NCBI RefSeq assembly: GCF_900096975.1
Contig: NZ_FMYQ01000019.1
Coordinates: 82,859-146,858, forward strand
Direction: 5' to 3'
DNA length: 64,000 nucleotides
Origin: Paraburkholderia lycopersici
GTDB lineage: Bacteria > Pseudomonadota > Gammaproteobacteria > Burkholderiales > Burkholderiaceae
Part shown: in pieces, positions 44,015-52,932 of the stretch
Layout: every line of letters begins with the position of its first letter
Numbering within the stretch: position 1 is the stretch's first letter
The notes under the pieces: generated by a model
Seen by the model: the letters and a program-made list of their open reading frames with translations, nothing else
The model's database searches: none
Told to the model about the DNA's origin: nothing
Position numbers and translations under genes: made by a program

Positions 44015-45283
44015 GTGCTTCATCAAATCATCGACCGCAGGCTAGCCGGCAAGAACAAGAGCATTGCTAACCGCGAGCGCTTTTTGCGCCGCGTGAAGAA
44101 CTATATTCGTCACGCCGTCTCGGAAGCGGTGCGTGACCGCAGCATCAAGGACATACAGAGCAACCAGAGCATCACCATTCCGCGCAAGGACATCGCCGAG
44201 CCGTCGTTCCGGCACGGCCCAGGTGGCAAGCGCGAGATGGTTCACCCCGGCAACGAGGACTACGTGCGCGGCGACCGCATTCCGCGGCCGCAAGGCGGCG
44301 GGGGCGGCGGCGGCAGTCAGGCGAGCAACGAAGGCGAAGGTCAGGACGATTTCGTATTCGAACTCTCGCGCGAAGAATTCATGCAGTACTTCTTCGACGA
44401 CCTCGAACTGCCGCGCCTCGTCAAGACCCATCTCATGGCGGTGCCCACATGGAAGAGCATCCGCGCGGGATGGGCTGCGGAGGGCACGCCGAACAACATC
44501 GACGTCGTACGGTCGCTGCGCAGCGCGCTGGGCCGGCGTATCGCGCTTGGGGCGCCGCTCGTCAACGAACTGCACGATCTCGAGGAACAGCTCGAAGCGC
44601 TCAAGGCCGACACGGCCGACCGGCGCCAGGAGATCGCGTTGCTCGAAGAACAGATTCATCATCTGCGCGGGCGCATCTGGCGCATTCCGTTCATCGACCC
44701 GTTCGACCTGCGCTATGTGAATCGCGTGAAGCAGCCGCAGCCTTCCAGCCAGGCCGTGATGTTCTGCCTGATGGATGTGTCGGGCTCGATGGACGAGCAG
44801 CGCAAGGACTTGTCCAAACGCTTCTTCATCCTCCTGTACCTGTTTCTCAAGCGCAACTACGAGAAAATCGAGGTGGTCTTCATTCGCCACCACACGCGCG
44901 CCGAGGAAGTGGACGAGGACACCTTCTTTCACTCAACCGAAAGCGGCGGCACGGTCGTGTCGAGCGCGCTGGAACTGATGAAAAAAGTGATCGAGGACCG
45001 TTATTCTCCGAGCGACTGGAACATCTACGGCGCGCAGGCATCGGACGGCGACAACTGGACAGACGATTCGCCCAAATGCCGCAAGATCCTCGCGGATGAC
45101 ATCCTGCCTCAGGTGCGTTATTTTGCGTATATTCAAGTGACGCCGGAGGAGCAGAACCTCTGGCTCGAATACGCGCAACTGGCGCTCACCGAACCGCATC
45201 TGGCGATGAAGAAAGTCGACACCGCGGCGGACATCTACCCGGTGTTCAGGGAGCTTTTCGAAAAGCAGGTGGAGCACTCATGA
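44015..45283 (+). CDS. yeaH: YeaH/YhbH-family protein (DUF444, von Willebrand A-like domain)
   Basis: The 422-aa protein starts at GTG 44015, giving the N-terminus (LHQIIDRRLAGKNKSIANRERFLRR) that is shared by YeaH proteins, with a GGGAG ribosome binding site upstream. A Gly-rich linker (PQGGGGGGGSQ) is at about 90-102. The MIDAS-like DVSGSMDE motif begins at Asp254. The von Willebrand-like domain is inferred from this motif. It follows prkA by 178 bp. In E. coli the YeaG-YeaH pair is co-regulated in starvation. Its biochemical role is unknown. Confidence 0.9.
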   Translation: MLHQIIDRRLAGKNKSIANRERFLRRVKNYIRHAVSEAVRDRSIKDIQSNQSITIPRKDIAEPSFRHGPGGKREMVHPGNEDYVRGDRIPRPQGGGGGGGSQASNEGEGQDDFVFELSREEFMQYFFDDLELPRLVKTHLMAVPTWKSIRAGWAAEGTPNNIDVVRSLRSALGRRIALGAPLVNELHDLEEQLEALKADTADRRQEIALLEEQIHHLRGRIWRIPFIDPFDLRYVNRVKQPQPSSQAVMFCLMDVSGSMDEQRKDLSKRFFILLYLFLKRNYEKIEVVFIRHHTRAEEVDEDTFFHSTESGGTVVSSALELMKKVIEDRYSPSDWNIYGAQASDGDNWTDDSPKCRKILADDILPQVRYFAYIQVTPEEQNLWLEYAQLALTEPHLAMKKVDTAADIYPVFRELFEKQVEHS

Positions 45284-45480
45284 CGACACGCCACCTGCAC
45301 AATGAGGCGCGCGGCTATCAGCCCGAGCGCCGGAAGACGAGCGGCCACGAAAAAGGGCATCATGGCGAACACAAAGGCGAGCGCAAGCCCGACCATCGCA
45401 AAGACGCCGAAGCGCCCGGAACTGCCGCCGGGGCTGCTCGCAACAAGGAGCATGGGCTCGCCCAGCAAAGGGAAGTGCAA
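45284..45480. other. yeaH-spoVR junction with three competing readings
   Basis: No second gene is needed here, but the 197 bp are open in more than one frame. The spoVR frame is open back to an ATG at 45280 that overlaps the yeaH stop (ATGA) and has GGTGGAG upstream. A 60-codon small frame (45302-45484) ends with TGA overlapping the ATG at 45481. On the minus strand a frame with a hydrophobic helix is also open. See the finding for the test. Confidence 0.45.
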
Positions 45481-47004
45481 ATGAACGTAGCCGACCGACG
45501 GCCGTTGCCGTGCCCATCTGACTGGACCTTCGAACTCATCGAGGAATACGACACCCATATTTCGCATGTTGCGGAGCAATACGAACTGGACGTCTATCCG
45601 ATCCAGCTCGAATTGATCAGCGCCGAGCAGATGATGGACGCCTATGCGTCTGTCGGCATGCCGGTGAACTATCGCCACTGGTCGTTCGGCAAGCACTTTC
45701 TCTCGACCGAAAAGAGCTACCGTCGCGGCCAGATGGGTCTCGCATACGAAATCGTCATCAACTCGAATCCCTGCATTGCGTATCTCATGGAAGAGAACAC
45801 CATGACGATGCAGGCGCTCGTGATCGCGCACGCCGCGTACGGGCACAACTCGTTCTTCAAGGGCAATTACCTGTTCCGTTTATGGACGGATGCGCACGCC
45901 ATCATCGACTACCTCGTCTACGCGAAGAACTACATCGCCGAATGCGAGGAGCGTTATGGTATGGACCGCGTGGAGGAACTGCTCGACTCGTGCCACGCGC
46001 TCATGAACTACGGCGTGGACCGATACAAGCGTCCGCAGAAACTCTCGCTCGAACGCGAGGCGGCACTGCGCCGGGAACGCGAGGCTTATCTGCAATCCCA
46101 GGTAAATGAACTATGGCGCACGTTGCCCAAGCAGCAAACGCCCGTTGCCGAGGAAATCGACGAGCGCTTTCCGCCCGAGCCGCAGGAGAACCTGCTGTAC
46201 TTCGCCGAAAAGAATGCGCCGCTGCTCGAGCCGTGGGAGCGCGAGGTGATTCGCATCGTGCGCAAGATCGGCCAGTACTTTTATCCGCAGCGGCAAACCC
46301 AGGTCATGAACGAAGGCTGGGCCACGTTCTGGCATTACACGCTGCTCAACACGCTCTATACGCAGGGCAAGCTCGAAGACGGCTTCATGATGGAGTTCCT
46401 GCACTCGCACAGCAACGTGATCTATCAGCCGCCGGTGACGAAGCCGTATTACAGCGGCATCAATCCGTATGCGCTCGGGTTTTCGATGATGAGCGACATT
46501 CGCCGCATCTGCGAGAACCCCACGGACGAGGACCGCAAGTGGTTCCCCGAACTGGCCGGCAGTCCGTGGCTCAAGGCGCTGCACTATGCGATGCGCAACT
46601 TCAAGGACGAGAGCTTCATCGCGCAATATCTGTCGCCGCATCTGATTCGCGAAATGCGGCTCTTCTCGGTGCTCGACGACGACATGCGCGACGCGCTCGA
46701 AGTCTCGGCCATTCACGACGAAAGCGGCTACCAGTACGTGCGCCAGGCGCTTTCGCGCCAGTACGACATGCATCATCGCGAGCCCAACATTCAGGTGTGG
46801 TCGGTGAACACGCGCGGCGACCGCAGCCTCACGCTGCGCCACTTCATGAGCGACAACCGCCATCTTTCGGGCGATACCGACGAAGTGCTGCGCCACATGG
46901 CGCGCCTGTGGCAGTTCGACGTATTCCTGGAAAGCGTCGATGAGAACGGCACAGTCAGAAAGCGCTACGAATGTCGCTATGTGCCTCCGCCGGTGCGGGT
47001 TTAG
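45481..47004 (+). CDS. ycgB: SpoVR-family protein
   Basis: The 507-aa product has the SpoVR length. Segments such as WTFELIEEYDTHISHVAEQYELDVYP, GHNSFFKGNYLF and MNEGWATFWHYT with conserved His/Glu suggest an ancient metal-dependent or binding fold whose activity is unknown. The start at 45481 is chosen for its AAGGGA ribosome binding site and family-like length; a start at 45280 would add 67 hydrophilic residues. It is the third gene of prkA-yeaH-spoVR, linked in many Proteobacteria to stationary-phase and starvation physiology. A terminator follows at 47043. Confidence 0.88.
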   Translation: MNVADRRPLPCPSDWTFELIEEYDTHISHVAEQYELDVYPIQLELISAEQMMDAYASVGMPVNYRHWSFGKHFLSTEKSYRRGQMGLAYEIVINSNPCIAYLMEENTMTMQALVIAHAAYGHNSFFKGNYLFRLWTDAHAIIDYLVYAKNYIAECEERYGMDRVEELLDSCHALMNYGVDRYKRPQKLSLEREAALRREREAYLQSQVNELWRTLPKQQTPVAEEIDERFPPEPQENLLYFAEKNAPLLEPWEREVIRIVRKIGQYFYPQRQTQVMNEGWATFWHYTLLNTLYTQGKLEDGFMMEFLHSHSNVIYQPPVTKPYYSGINPYALGFSMMSDIRRICENPTDEDRKWFPELAGSPWLKALHYAMRNFKDESFIAQYLSPHLIREMRLFSVLDDDMRDALEVSAIHDESGYQYVRQALSRQYDMHHREPNIQVWSVNTRGDRSLTLRHFMSDNRHLSGDTDEVLRHMARLWQFDVFLESVDENGTVRKRYECRYVPPPVRV

Positions 47005-47042
47005 TCGGCTCGCTGCATCAAGCGAAACAGCGTATAAGTCAT

Positions 47043-47070
47043 GAGGCCAGCCTGCGGGCTGGCCTCTTTC
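47043..47070 (+). terminator. Rho-independent terminator after spoVR
   Basis: GAGGCCAGCC (47043-47052) pairs with GGCTGGCCTC (47057-47066) around a 4-nt loop and is followed by TTTC. It marks the end of the prkA operon. Confidence 0.8.
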
Positions 47071-47197
47071 ATTGATGCGCATGCATCGATACTGCAACCC
47101 GATATATGCCGTAACGCCCACGCGCGCTAACATACTGCGCCAGTGAACCGGCAGCAAAAGCACCGCACATAGATGCGGATTCGAAAAGGATGGCGTA

Positions 47198-48874
47198 ATG
47201 GCGTTTGAATTCTTTCGCGGCGCGCGGCCGCTTTCGCGCACCTCGGCTTTGCGCGACGCGCTGGCCGGCGTGCAGCTCGCATCGATGAACGTGCCGCAAC
47301 TGCTCGGCTATGCACGCATCGCGGGGATGCCTGCCGTCACCGGCCTCTACACGGGCTTTTTGCCGCTCGTTGCGTTCGCGCTCTTCGGCGCGTCGCGCCA
47401 TCTCGTGGTCGCTGCCGACTCGGCCACGGCTACGATCTTCGCGAGCCGCCTCACGACCATGGCCGCGCCGTCGAGCGCCGAGTACGTCGCGCTCGCGGGC
47501 ATGACGGCCCTGCTGACCGCGGTGCTGCTGCTGATCGCGCGCGTGTTTCGCCTCGGCTTTCTCGCGGACTTTCTTTCCCGCACCGTGCTCGCGGGCTTTC
47601 TCACGGGAGTGGGCGTGCAGGTGGGCGTGGCCATGCTCGGCGACATGCTCGGCATTACCGTCGATTCGCGCCGCACGGTGCTGCAAGTCAAGCAGATCGT
47701 CATGCAGTTGCCCGCCATCCACTGGCCGACGTTCGCGATTGCGGTGGCCGTCGTCGCCGCCATTCTGATCTTCAAGCAGGTCCGGCCGCGTTGGCCCGTG
47801 CCGCTCGTCGCCGTGGCGGGCAGCATCGCCGCGAGCGCCGCGTTCAACTTCGCCGGCCACGGCATTTCGGTGATCGGCCCCGTCGAAGGAGGGCTGCCGC
47901 GCGTGAGCTTTCCCGCCGTCGGCTGGTTTCAGATGATCGACTTGCTGCAGGTGGCGGCGTCGTGCTTCGTCATCATCGTCGCGCAGAGCGCGGCCACGAG
48001 CCGCGCGTTCGCCGAGCGTTACGGCGAGCGCACCGACGAGGACGCCAACCTCCTGGGCCTTGCGGCGGCGAACGCCGCGGCCTCGATGAGCGGCGCCTTC
48101 GTCGTGAACGGCAGCCTCACGCAAACCGCCATGGCCGATCAGGCCGGCGCGCGCAGCCAGTTCGCGCAACTCGTGTTCGCCGGCGTGGTGCTGATCGTGC
48201 TGCTCTTCTTCAGCCGCCTGCTGCAATACTTGCCGCACTGCGTCCTCGCCGCGATCGTCTTCACGATTGCCGTGGGACTCGTGAACGTTCGCCAGATGAT
48301 CGACATTCGCCGCGAAAGTCCCGGCGAATTCCGGCTCGCGGTGACGACGGCGCTGGCCGTGGTCGTGATCGGCGTGGAGAACGGCATTCTGATCGCAATG
48401 GGCCTTTCGCTGCTGCGCCACGTGCGCCATAGCTATCGTCCGCACACCATGGTGCTCGTGCCGAACGAGGGCGGGAACTGGCTGCCCGAGCCCGCGCAGC
48501 CAGGGCAGGTCACGGCGCCAGGGCTGATCGTCTATCGCTTCGGCGCGGATCTGTTCTACGCGAACGATCATCTGTTCGTCGACGAGCTTAGAGCGTTGAT
48601 CGACGCCGCGCCGTCGCCCGTGCATTGCGTCGTCGTGGATGCGTCGGCGATCACCGATCTCGACTATTCCGCGGGCCGCGCCGTGATCGACCTCTGCGCC
48701 GCGCTTGCGGAGCGGGGCGTGAAGGTGATTTTCGGGCGCGTGACCCGCTATCTGCTGTCGGACATGGACCGGCACGGCATCACTCCCGTGGTCGGCGAGG
48801 CGAACATCTTTCCGAGCTTGCACGAGGCGCTCGCGGCGGTGCGGCCTGATCTGGAATCGCCCCCGGATGCCTGA
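47198..48874 (+). CDS. SulP-family inorganic anion transporter with STAS domain
   Basis: The 558-aa inner-membrane protein has about 12 membrane segments and a C-terminal STAS domain (around residues 430-550, VVVDASAITDLDYSAGRAVIDL). The N-terminal SulP pattern is short: LASMNVPQLLGYARIAGMPAVTGLYTG. Family members carry sulfate, bicarbonate or other oxyanions. The substrate is not set by sequence. The ATG at 47198 has an AAAAGGATGG ribosome binding site. It is separated from spoVR by a terminator, so it is probably independently transcribed. Confidence 0.92.
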   Translation: MAFEFFRGARPLSRTSALRDALAGVQLASMNVPQLLGYARIAGMPAVTGLYTGFLPLVAFALFGASRHLVVAADSATATIFASRLTTMAAPSSAEYVALAGMTALLTAVLLLIARVFRLGFLADFLSRTVLAGFLTGVGVQVGVAMLGDMLGITVDSRRTVLQVKQIVMQLPAIHWPTFAIAVAVVAAILIFKQVRPRWPVPLVAVAGSIAASAAFNFAGHGISVIGPVEGGLPRVSFPAVGWFQMIDLLQVAASCFVIIVAQSAATSRAFAERYGERTDEDANLLGLAAANAAASMSGAFVVNGSLTQTAMADQAGARSQFAQLVFAGVVLIVLLFFSRLLQYLPHCVLAAIVFTIAVGLVNVRQMIDIRRESPGEFRLAVTTALAVVVIGVENGILIAMGLSLLRHVRHSYRPHTMVLVPNEGGNWLPEPAQPGQVTAPGLIVYRFGADLFYANDHLFVDELRALIDAAPSPVHCVVVDASAITDLDYSAGRAVIDLCAALAERGVKVIFGRVTRYLLSDMDRHGITPVVGEANIFPSLHEALAAVRPDLESPPDA

Positions 48875-48992
48875 TGAACGCGTAGCTGCAATCCATGCGC
48901 GGTCCCACCAAGCCGGTTATCGCAAACGCAGGAACTACTGAAAAACGTCCAGAAAAACCCTGATCGGGCGCAGTGAAAGGCCAGGAGCAGGC

Positions 48993-49990
48993 ATGGGCAA
49001 TCTCGCCAACGTTTCGGTTCGGCTTCGCGGGCGATATCGGGCAACGGCCCGGTGTCGGCGGAGGCGGCCGCGCGCGTGCAGGCTGCGATCGAGCAGCTCA
49101 ATTTCCGGCCTTCGTCGATCGGACGGGCGATGGCCACGAAGCAGCTCGGCATCATCGGCATTTTCGTCCCCACCTTTTTCGGTTCGTACTACGGCACCAT
49201 CCTGAAGGAAACCGATGCGCAACTGCGCGCCGTGCGGCGTCACTTGGTCGTGGCGACCGGCTGCGGCGAGGCCTCGCCACGCGAACAGGCCATCGAGGCC
49301 GTGCGCTTCCTGATTGGCCGCGATTGCGACGGCGTGGTGGTCATCAGCCACAATCTCTACGACGACGACCTGCGGATGCTGCACGCCATGCACCCGCGCA
49401 TGGCCTTCCTGAATCGTTCATTCGATCAGTTACCCGAAGCATCGTTCTGCGCAGATCACTTTCACGGCGGCGAGATCGCCGCCCGCACGCTCATCGAACA
49501 CGGCCATCGCGATCTTGCGGTGATCGGCGGACCTTCCACTTCGTCGGACAATGCAGCGCGTCTGCATGGTTTTTTCGAGGAGCTGGCACGCCATGGCATC
49601 GAGCGCAAAACGGTGCCTCACATCGTTTCGGATTTCTCGCCAGAGGGCGGCTATCTGGCGGCCGGCGCGCTGATCGAGAGGAAACACCGCTTCACCGGGC
49701 TCTTCTGCGCAAACGACACGATGGCCATGAGCGCGCAATCCCGCCTGCAACAGGCGGGATTGCGCGTGCCCGAGGACGTCTCGGTGATCGGCTACGACGA
49801 CGATTATTCTGCGGCCTACATGGCGCCCGCGCTGACCTCGGTGCACATTCCAACCGCCGAGCTCACGCGCAACGCGGTACGCTGGCTCATCAACCAATGC
49901 TACGGCACGCAGTGGTCAATCGAGCGGACGCTCCCGGTGAGCGTGACGATGCGCGATTCGGTGGCGCGGGCGAAACGACAAACGAGGTGA
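48993..49990 (+). pseudogene. LacI-family regulator with disrupted DNA-binding N-terminus
   Basis: From about 49052 the frame encodes a normal LacI effector core: GPVSAEAAARVQAAIEQLNFRPSS, then IIGIFVPTFFGSYYGTIL and VSVIGYDDDYSAAYMAPALT. The first HTH half is missing from that frame. Its likely remnant LANVSV is in another frame after an ATG at 48993, and the SRAISGNGPVS half resumes only in the core frame. A shift of reading within about 48996-49035 is needed to join them. Fewer than the usual 20 residues before the recognition helix remain. This suggests a frameshifted or decayed gene, or a sequence error; a start at GTG 49052 would give a core without a full HTH. Confidence 0.7.
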
Positions 49991-50067
49991 GCCGAGCGGC
50001 GGGTGCGCGAAACACGGGCGATATCGCGTAAAATCGGACTCGTTTCCCGTTCCCGCCATTCCCCCTC

Positions 50068-50829
50068 ATGCCCGCGCAAGATCCGGCCGGTACTGTCAAG
50101 AAGGAAGAGGGCGTCGCAGTCATCGACCGCGCTTGCGCCATCCTGTTCGCCTTTCGCCCCGGAGACGGCGCGCTCACGCTCGCCGAGCTTGCGTCGCGCA
50201 CCGGCCTCTACAAGAGCACGCTTTTGCGGCTGGCCGGCGCGCTGATACAGCATCGCCTGCTGCTGCGGCTCGACGACGGACGCTACCAGCTTGGTCCCGC
50301 CACGTTCGCGCTAGGCGCGCTCTATCAACGCAGCCTCAATCTCGGCGATATCCTGCTGCCGCTCATGCGCGAACTGGCCGCCGCGAGCGGGGAGAGCGTT
50401 TCGTTCTACGTGCGCGACAATGCCGTGCGCGTTTGTCTGCATCGTGTCGATTCACATCACGTGGTGCGCCATCATGTGCGCGAGGGCGACGTCTTGCCGC
50501 TCGAAAGCGGTTCGGGCGGACGGGCGCTGCTAGCGTTCAGCGGCGAGCCGGGCGAGCCGTTCGAGGCCATTCGGCAGCGTTTTTACTGCATATCGATTGG
50601 CGAGCGTGAGCGCGAGACGGCGGGCGTTTCGATGCCCGTGTTCGGCGTTCACGATACGCTGCGCGGCGTGCTCACGCTCGCGGGCCCGAGCTCGCGCATC
50701 GATGGGGCGTTCGTCGAGCGCCATCTCGACGCGCTGTTCGATTGCGCCGTGCGCGCGACCGACGCGCTCGGCGGCGACTCGCGCGCGCTGCGCGCCGCAC
50801 AACGCACGCACGCGCGGCAGGATGCCTGA
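50068..50829 (+). CDS. IclR-family transcriptional regulator
   Basis: The 253-aa protein has an N-terminal winged HTH (AVIDRACAILFAF, with LTLAELASRTGLYKSTLLRLAGAL in order) and a C-terminal IclR effector domain (ESGSGGRALLAFSG). It converges with the citryl-CoA lyase gene (31 bp apart), and the promoter of that operon carries an inverted repeat. It is probably the regulator of the MFS/CoA-transferase/lyase operon, though it could act elsewhere. The ligand is unknown. Start ATG at 50068 is the best fit for the family; the ribosome binding site is weak. Confidence 0.85.
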   Translation: MPAQDPAGTVKKEEGVAVIDRACAILFAFRPGDGALTLAELASRTGLYKSTLLRLAGALIQHRLLLRLDDGRYQLGPATFALGALYQRSLNLGDILLPLMRELAAASGESVSFYVRDNAVRVCLHRVDSHHVVRHHVREGDVLPLESGSGGRALLAFSGEPGEPFEAIRQRFYCISIGERERETAGVSMPVFGVHDTLRGVLTLAGPSSRIDGAFVERHLDALFDCAVRATDALGGDSRALRAAQRTHARQDA

Positions 50830-50860
50830 GCCCACGCGGGCTTTCTGCGCGACCCGTTGT

Positions 50861-51706
50861 TCAGGATGGCTCCAGGTGCCGCTCCGGCGCGCCGGTATAG
50901 GCATAGGGGATCTGGCGCGGCATCGGCCCCTTGTTGCGTTCGGCGCGCCCGCGTTGCTCCCACGCATGCGCGAGGATCCCGACTGCGCGCGAGAGACAGA
51001 ATACGCCGCGCGCAAGCTCGGGCGCAAAGCCCAGCTCCGCATAGATGACGGCCGTGACGCCGTCGATGTTCATCGGCACGGGCCGGTGCTTGCGCTTCTT
51101 CAGCAAGGCCTCGATGCCGCGCGCGATCGCCGCATGGCGACCGTTGATCGTGCCCGACGCGACGCGCGCGTCGACGAGCGCAAGCAGTCGTCCCGCGCGC
51201 GGATCGACCGGATGAAAGCGATGGCCAAAGCCGGGCAGATACTTGCCGTGAACGGCGATGAACGCGTCTACGCCTGATTCGACCGCCGCATCGAGCGTGT
51301 TGCCCGCGGCGATGCGCGCGGCGATGTCGGCGTAGAGCTCGACCGCCTGCTGGCCTGCGCCGCCGTGCACGTCGTCGAGCGCGTTGAGCGCCGAGGCCAT
51401 GGCGCCGTTGATCGGCAAGCCGCAACTCGTGGCCATGCGCGAGATCGCAATCGAAGGTGCGTGCGGCCCATGATCCACGGAAGCCACGAGCGCCGCTTCG
51501 AGCAGTGCGGCCTCTTCGTCACCGGGCAATTCGCCGCGCAGCATCAGCCAGATCATCTGCGGGAAACTCACGTTGCCGACCAACTCCTCGATCGGATAGC
51601 CGCGCACGTTGATCTTGCCCGGATGGATGTCGATGATCGAAGTGCTCCAGTAGTCCGCGCAAAGGGCGGCGAAATCGGGAGCGGCGGAGAAGGGCGTCGT
51701 CGACAT
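50861..51706 (-). CDS. Citryl-CoA lyase/citrate synthase-like enzyme, short form
   Basis: The 281-aa protein is about 150 residues shorter than a full citrate synthase, like citryl-CoA lyases. All three catalytic positions of the fold are kept: His114 (DDVHGG), His162 (GFGHR) and Asp215 (NIDGVTA). The N-terminus has RGYPIEELVGN, the usual large-domain start. Lyases of this kind split citryl-CoA or a related acyl-CoA into acetyl-CoA and an oxoacid. It is last in the operon with a CoA-transferase 2 bp upstream, so the substrate is probably made there. Citrate synthesis is the alternative. Start ATG 51706 has GGAG upstream. Confidence 0.85.
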   Translation of the reverse strand: MSTTPFSAAPDFAALCADYWSTSIIDIHPGKINVRGYPIEELVGNVSFPQMIWLMLRGELPGDEEAALLEAALVASVDHGPHAPSIAISRMATSCGLPINGAMASALNALDDVHGGAGQQAVELYADIAARIAAGNTLDAAVESGVDAFIAVHGKYLPGFGHRFHPVDPRAGRLLALVDARVASGTINGRHAAIARGIEALLKKRKHRPVPMNIDGVTAVIYAELGFAPELARGVFCLSRAVGILAHAWEQRGRAERNKGPMPRQIPYAYTGAPERHLEPS

Positions 51707-51708
51707 GA

Positions 51709-52905
51709 TCAGATCACTCCGTCGTGGTGCAGCGAATCGATTCGGGCAGCGTCGTAGCCGAGTTGCGCGAGCACTTCGCGCGTGTGCGCGCCGAGCGCCG
51801 GCGCGGGGGAGGTGGGAGCCGCGTCGGCATCCGAGAGCCGCAGGCCCGCGCGCGTCACGCGCTGGGGCGCTTCTCCCTGAGCCGTTTCGAATTCGCGTAT
51901 GAAGCGCCGCTCGGCGAGATGTGGATGCGCGAGAATTTCGGGCACCGAGAGCACGCGGCCAACCGGCACCCCGCGCGCCAGCAGGCGCGCTTCCCAGTTC
52001 GCTGCTGTATCCGCGGCGAGCGCGGCCTCGATTTCGGTCTTGAGTTCGCCGCGATATTGCTTGCGCGTGTGACGCGCCGAAAATCGCCCGTCGCGCGGCA
52101 GGTCCGGTCGGCCGATCACGTCGCACAGGTTTTCGAACTGGCGCGTTTCGTTCGCGGCGATATTGAGGAGGCCCGCGCCGGTACGAAACGTGCCCGAGGG
52201 CGCGGCCGTGAAATTTTCGTTGCCCATCGGCTCGGGCACGACGCCCGCGTTCAAATAGTTCGATACGACCCAGCCCATCGTTGCGAGCGTGGCTTCGAGC
52301 ATCGATACGTCGAGACGCCGCCCTTGGCCGCTCGCGCGCGCATCGACAAGCGCCGAGCAAATGCCGAACGCGGCGGTGAGTCCGCCCACCGTATCGGAGA
52401 CGGGATAGCCCACGCGCAGCGGAGCGCTCTGCGCGTCGCCGGTCACGCTCATCACGCCCGACATGCCCTGGATGATCTGGTCGTAGGCGGGCCGGCTCGA
52501 AAGCCCGCCTTCGTCGCCGAAACCGGAAATCGCACAGTAGACGAGCGCCGGATTCGTTTCGGATAGCTGATCGTATCCGAGACCCAACCGGTCCATCACG
52601 CCGGGCCTGAAGTTCTCGACGAGCACGTCCGCATCGCGCACCAGGTCGAGCAGGATGGCCTTGCCGCGCGGATCCTTGAGGTTCAGCGTGATCGAGCGCT
52701 TGCCTGCGTTCACGGCCACGAACGACGCGCCCATGTTGCGCGCCGCTGCATCCTTGTCGGCGCCCAGTCGGCGCGCCAGATCACCGCCCTCCGGGTGCTC
52801 GACCTTGGTGACTTCGGCGCCGAAAAGCGCGAGTTGATAGGCGCAGAACGGACCGGCGAGCACATTCGACAGATCCAGGACGCGCACGCCGGCTAACGGG
52901 AGCAT
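51709..52905 (-). CDS. Class III (CaiB/BaiF) CoA-transferase
   Basis: The 398-aa protein has the family's N-terminal pattern (GVRVLDLSNVLAGPFCAYQLALFGAEV) and catalytic Asp142 (PAYDQIIQG), the residue that forms the acyl anhydride. Its C-terminal interlocking domain is present. It moves CoA between carboxylates, probably from a common donor such as succinyl-CoA to the organic acid taken up by the adjacent MFS. The lyase follows 2 bp downstream. The identity of the acceptor is inferred from the lyase and is not proven. Confidence 0.85.
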   Translation of the reverse strand: MLPLAGVRVLDLSNVLAGPFCAYQLALFGAEVTKVEHPEGGDLARRLGADKDAAARNMGASFVAVNAGKRSITLNLKDPRGKAILLDLVRDADVLVENFRPGVMDRLGLGYDQLSETNPALVYCAISGFGDEGGLSSRPAYDQIIQGMSGVMSVTGDAQSAPLRVGYPVSDTVGGLTAAFGICSALVDARASGQGRRLDVSMLEATLATMGWVVSNYLNAGVVPEPMGNENFTAAPSGTFRTGAGLLNIAANETRQFENLCDVIGRPDLPRDGRFSARHTRKQYRGELKTEIEAALAADTAANWEARLLARGVPVGRVLSVPEILAHPHLAERRFIREFETAQGEAPQRVTRAGLRLSDADAAPTSPAPALGAHTREVLAQLGYDAARIDSLHHDGVI

Positions 52906-52932
52906 GAAGATTCCAGCCTCTCAGTGAGGAGG

